DNA of 8,798 nucleotides, taken from NCBI GenBank assembly GCA_026417415.1, contig JAOADG010000006.1, positions 1 through 8,798 on the forward strand. Direction: 5' to 3'. Below the pieces are notes generated by a model. That model was not told where the DNA came from, made no database searches, and saw only the letters and a program-made list of their open reading frames with translations. The stretch is from a bacterium (GTDB taxonomy: Bacteria; Electryoneota; JAOADG01). Below are positions 7,248 through 8,798 of this stretch, in pieces. A program made the position numbers and the translations under genes. How positions within the stretch are numbered: the stretch's first letter is position 1; every line of letters starts with the position of its first letter.

Positions 7248-7642
7248 AACGGAGTATGGTGGTTGGATTGCTATTGCTATTGGTGGTAGGGGTAGCAAGT
7301 GCGCAAGTCGTATCGGGTACCGTGTATGCATTATCATCCAATGCTGCCACCTTTAGAATGCCAATTGCAGGAGCCATCGTTACCTTAACACGAATCAATC
7401 CTGTTTCTACTTTACCGAATTTGACCTATCAAACGGTAAGCGGGAATGACGGTTCGTATCGGTTTCTATTCAATGCACCATTGCCTTCGGGAACGTATTC
7501 TTTATTGGCAACGGCGCGTGGTTATGTACAATTGAACCGCATTACCTTTGTCGTGGACAATAGCAGACCGAACATTGGTATCTATCGCAATGATATTCTG
7601 ATGGTACCTGTTAGGCCTGTGCCGACAAATGTTAGCCCGTAA
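7244..7642 (+). CDS. Small secreted protein with carboxypeptidase-regulatory-like beta-sandwich
   Basis: The protein has 132 residues. The signal peptide is strong: MKRS, a run of Val, Leu and Gly to residue 17, then ASA with likely cleavage after Ala20. The mature part of about 112 residues has the regulatory-like domain pattern: SGTVYAL (24-30), MPIAGAIVTLTR (39-50), TVSGNDGSYRF (64-74) and SGTYSLLATARGYV (82-95). A Pro-rich tail follows (VPVRPVPTNVSP). No transmembrane segment, cysteine or catalytic motif is visible, so it is probably periplasmic, surface-exposed or exported. The ATG at 7244 follows GGGGAGG with 5-nt spacing; an upstream in-frame TTG at 7214 lacks an SD and would spoil the signal peptide. 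It is divergent from the TonB receptor, whose N-terminal domain has the same pattern, but a joint role is only a guess. Stop TAA; a terminator follows about 70 nt later. Confidence 0.85.
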   Translation: MKRSMVVGLLLLLVVGVASAQVVSGTVYALSSNAATFRMPIAGAIVTLTRINPVSTLPNLTYQTVSGNDGSYRFLFNAPLPSGTYSLLATARGYVQLNRITFVVDNSRPNIGIYRNDILMVPVRPVPTNVSP

Positions 7643-7654
7643 GTAGAAACGGTA

Positions 7655-7709
7655 CAAAATCCTTGCTTTCTGATTGATTTCACTCAATAGGTGAAAGATG
7701 TGGATTTTG
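7655..7709 (+). repeat. Nested inverted repeats in the 3' untranslated region
   Basis: CAAAATCC (7655-7662) pairs with GGATTTTG (7702-7709). Inside this pair TTTCAC (7678-7683) matches GTGAAA (7691-7696) across a 7-nt loop. Together they could fold into an interrupted stem-loop just before the terminator. It may stabilise the mRNA 3' end or form a processed 3' RNA; no sRNA family is recognised. Confidence 0.35.
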
Positions 7710-7713
7710 CTCT

Positions 7714-7749
7714 AATCGGATGGTATAAGAATACCATCCGATTTTTATT
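7714..7749 (+). terminator. Rho-independent terminator between two convergent genes
   Basis: A perfect 13-bp stem (7714-7726 with 7731-7743), 4-nt loop AAGA, then a T-run ending TTTTTATT on the plus strand. It ends transcription of the small secreted-protein gene. On the minus strand the same stem starts 1-2 nt after the stop codon of the regulator gene but lacks a good U-run, so it is a poorer terminator that way. The plus-strand T-run contains the complement of the regulator's stop codon (7745-7747). Confidence 0.9.
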
Positions 7750-8431
7750 CTAAAGGCGGCAAAAGCAGAGTTTTCAACTGGTTAACGTCGTGTAGGATAA
7801 TTAACCTACGCTGAATACTGATTAACTGTTCGTTTTGCAATTTGCGAAAAGTTCTGGATAAAGTGGCTTGATTCATATTCAGCAATACAGCCAAATCTCC
7901 TTTTTTGTAGTTCAATTTAACCACAGTTTTTCCATTTTCTATCTTCTGTTCTTCTAATAGAAATCGCACCAAACGTGAAGTTGCATCGTTTTGAATTAAG
8001 GTATCAATTTTTTGTACCAGGCGCTCTAACCAATGTGCCATAGAATGAAATAGATAATGCCAAAAGCGAGGTTCATTTTCAAGCGTGTCTTGAATAACTT
8101 TAGGAGGTACCAATAGCAACTGACATTTGGAATCAGTAATACCAGTGACGGGATATCTCTTCAGGAAAATGGCGGCTTCGGCAAAAGTATCATTTTTTTG
8201 AGCAAAGTGAATGAGCATCTCACGACCATCGTTACGGTAACGCACCAACTTTACCGTTCCTTCAGCAACAAGATAGAAGCCATGAAAGGCATCTCCTTCA
8301 CTAAACAACAACGTTTCGGCAGGATAGGTTTTGAATTTGATGCGGCGTGAGAGTGCTTCCATGGCTGGTATGCTTAAAAGTTGTCGTAGTTGGGTTTGTT
8401 GGAGAAACTTATAGATTTGGGCAGGTTCCAT
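7745..8431 (-). CDS. Crp/Fnr-family transcriptional regulator
   Basis: The protein has 228 residues. A cyclic-nucleotide-binding-type beta-roll lies at about 20-115 (ETLLFSEGD 39-47; GFYLVAEGTVKLVRY 51-65), a dimerisation helix at about 120-148, and a winged helix-turn-helix at about 176-212 (KKGDLAVLLNMNQATLSRTF, then LISI and the wing). The cAMP-pocket Arg-Ser of CRP is absent (the region reads PVTGIT, 94-99), and the only Cys is Cys103, so neither cAMP nor an FNR-type Fe-S cluster is likely. The FAEAAIF...YPVTG pattern is closest to DNR-like members, some of which sense nitric oxide through haem. In the recognition helix the usual Glu is replaced by Ala189, while Ser192-Arg193 are kept. 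The ATG follows AAAGGAAG with 5-nt spacing. Target genes are unknown; a CRP-like site in its own upstream region hints at autoregulation. Stop TAA. Confidence 0.93.
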   Translation of the reverse strand: MEPAQIYKFLQQTQLRQLLSIPAMEALSRRIKFKTYPAETLLFSEGDAFHGFYLVAEGTVKLVRYRNDGREMLIHFAQKNDTFAEAAIFLKRYPVTGITDSKCQLLLVPPKVIQDTLENEPRFWHYLFHSMAHWLERLVQKIDTLIQNDATSRLVRFLLEEQKIENGKTVVKLNYKKGDLAVLLNMNQATLSRTFRKLQNEQLISIQRRLIILHDVNQLKTLLLPPLE

Positions 8432-8453
8432 ACGATCTTCCTTTTGCGAATGT

Positions 8454-8483
8454 CAAAGATAACAAGAATTATTCCAAATTCAA
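8454..8483 (-). promoter_or_regulatory. Promoter of the Crp/Fnr-type regulator, Bacteroidota-like
   Basis: The minus strand reads TTGAAT (8478-8483), 16 nt, TATCTT (8456-8461), and continues as TATCTTTG (8454-8461). It therefore fits a sigma70 pattern as well as the TAnnTTTG box with upstream TTG known from Bacteroidota. Transcription would start near 8448, giving a leader of about 16 nt that includes the SD (8437-8444). Confidence 0.6.
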
Positions 8484-8492
8484 GGGCTATTT

Positions 8493-8508
8493 CGTGATGT
8501 ATCCCACA
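8493..8508. promoter_or_regulatory. CRP-like half-symmetric site upstream of the regulator promoter
   Basis: Plus strand CGTGA-N6-CCACA differs from the CRP consensus TGTGA-N6-TCACA at one base in each half. Its centre lies about 53 nt upstream of the predicted start point, a position suited to activation or autoregulation. Because the regulator's recognition helix lacks the Glu that reads such sites in CRP, the match may be fortuitous. Confidence 0.3.
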
Positions 8509-8623
8509 CTAAATCAGTGAAAATATGGAAAAAACGGTTTTGTAAAACTTACAGCTGATTTGATCTGAAGCCCACGAAAAATTGCGATAGATGGTTCAAA
8601 AGGATTTGTAGTAGAGTTTTTTC

Positions 8624-8664
8624 AACGCAAATTCCGATCTAAACAGGGTCTTGCGTTATTTTTT
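8624..8664 (+). terminator. Terminator-like hairpin with no plus-strand gene before it
   Basis: AACGCAA (8624-8630) pairs with TTGCGTT (8651-8657) over a 20-nt loop, followed by ATTTTTT. The U-run follows the stem only on the plus strand, where no gene precedes it. On the minus strand, where it would follow the secreted-cargo gene, the bases after the stem are A-rich. The stem is short and the loop long, so this is a weak call. The remainder of the 277-nt stretch 8432-8708 holds the regulator promoter and CRP-like site, and otherwise nothing recognisable. Confidence 0.3.
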
Positions 8665-8708
8665 AAATATGGTTTGGGATTAAAAATTGTAACCAAAGAG
8701 AGTATTCA

Positions 8709-8798
8709 TTATTTCAACAGCACAATCTTTTGTACTGCAGCTTGATTGTAATTAGGAGTGGTTTGCATAAGAAAAGCAGGTTCAAGTTTCAGAAAATA
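8709..8798 (-). CDS. C-terminal tail of a probable T9SS-secreted protein (5' part missing)
   Basis: The last 90 bases read on the minus strand as 29 residues and a TAA stop (8709-8711), open to the window edge. The tail begins YFLKLE and ends QKIVLLK. This is the pattern of the last strands of a type A T9SS C-terminal sorting domain (typically GxYFxxLxx ... KKxVLLK). Such domains direct cargo through the outer-membrane translocon and are then removed, with attachment to A-LPS in some species. The middle of the tail has a slightly long loop (MQTTPNYNQAAV). The function of the cargo cannot be told from this fragment. The tail is short, so chance resemblance is possible, but frame, stop and pattern agree. 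Confidence 0.6.
   Translation of the reverse strand, partial: YFLKLEPAFLMQTTPNYNQAAVQKIVLLK

Noticed and set aside
7745-8431. Assignment of the regulator as FNR or as cAMP-CRP
   Set aside because: Only one cysteine is present, the cAMP-contacting Arg-Ser pair is missing, and the recognition helix differs from both.
8569-8745. Plus-strand open frame of 58 codons between two stops near the right end
   Set aside because: It has no ATG or GTG in a suitable place and no SD, overlaps the T9SS-like tail in antisense, and its translation matches nothing I know.
1-8798. Mobile element, CRISPR array, tRNA or phage signature
   Set aside because: No transposase, integrase, spaced direct repeats, tRNA-like cloverleaf or target duplication was seen on either strand.

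Overview
The window looks like chromosomal DNA of a bacterium from the Bacteroidota/Chlorobiota/Ignavibacteriota (FCB) assemblage. Four things point that way. A large outer-membrane TonB-dependent receptor carries an N-terminal carboxypeptidase-regulatory-like domain. A second secreted protein consists of little more than that fold. The gene cut by the right edge ends in a tail resembling a type IX secretion (T9SS) sorting domain. One promoter reads TTGAAT-N16-TATCTTTG, which satisfies both a sigma70-like pattern and the Bacteroidota TAnnTTTG pattern. Against a typical Bacteroidia genome, several genes have clear Shine-Dalgarno (SD) sequences and three genes start with TTG, so a deeper branch of the group seems more likely. 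This placement is inference. All seven stop codons visible in the window are TAA.

Left part (1-4666, minus strand): a housekeeping block reads right to left from a sigma70-like promoter (TTGTTC-N17-TATATT) as dxs, ispH, lipA. The genes are tightly packed: 2 nt separate dxs from ispH, and lipA starts 14 nt inside ispH. Dxs catalyses the first step and IspH the last step of the MEP isoprenoid pathway. LipA makes the lipoyl cofactor of pyruvate dehydrogenase and related complexes. All three begin with TTG. After a 69-nt gap with its own candidate promoter comes a CcrM/M.HinfI-type beta-class adenine methyltransferase, cut by the left edge, with a GAATC site (the likely target sequence) in its leader.

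Middle (4784-7642): a 758-residue TonB-dependent receptor on the minus strand is divergent from a 132-residue secreted protein on the plus strand whose fold pattern resembles the receptor's N-terminal domain. The leader of the small gene holds three tiny ORFs, each overlapping the next and the last overlapping the gene's start codon. A 13-bp perfect hairpin with a T-run terminates this gene and also touches the stop codon of the convergent regulator gene.

Right part (7745-8798, minus strand): a Crp/Fnr-family regulator has no cysteine set for an Fe-S cluster and lacks the usual recognition-helix Glu. Its 277-nt upstream region holds its promoter, a CRP-like half-symmetric site and an oddly oriented terminator-like hairpin. 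The last 90 bases encode the C-terminal tail of the probable T9SS cargo protein.

No tRNA, rRNA, insertion sequence, CRISPR array or riboswitch is evident. The points most worth a second look are the leader-ORF relay before the small secreted gene, the all-TTG operon, and the CcrM-like methyltransferase with a possible self-target in its leader.
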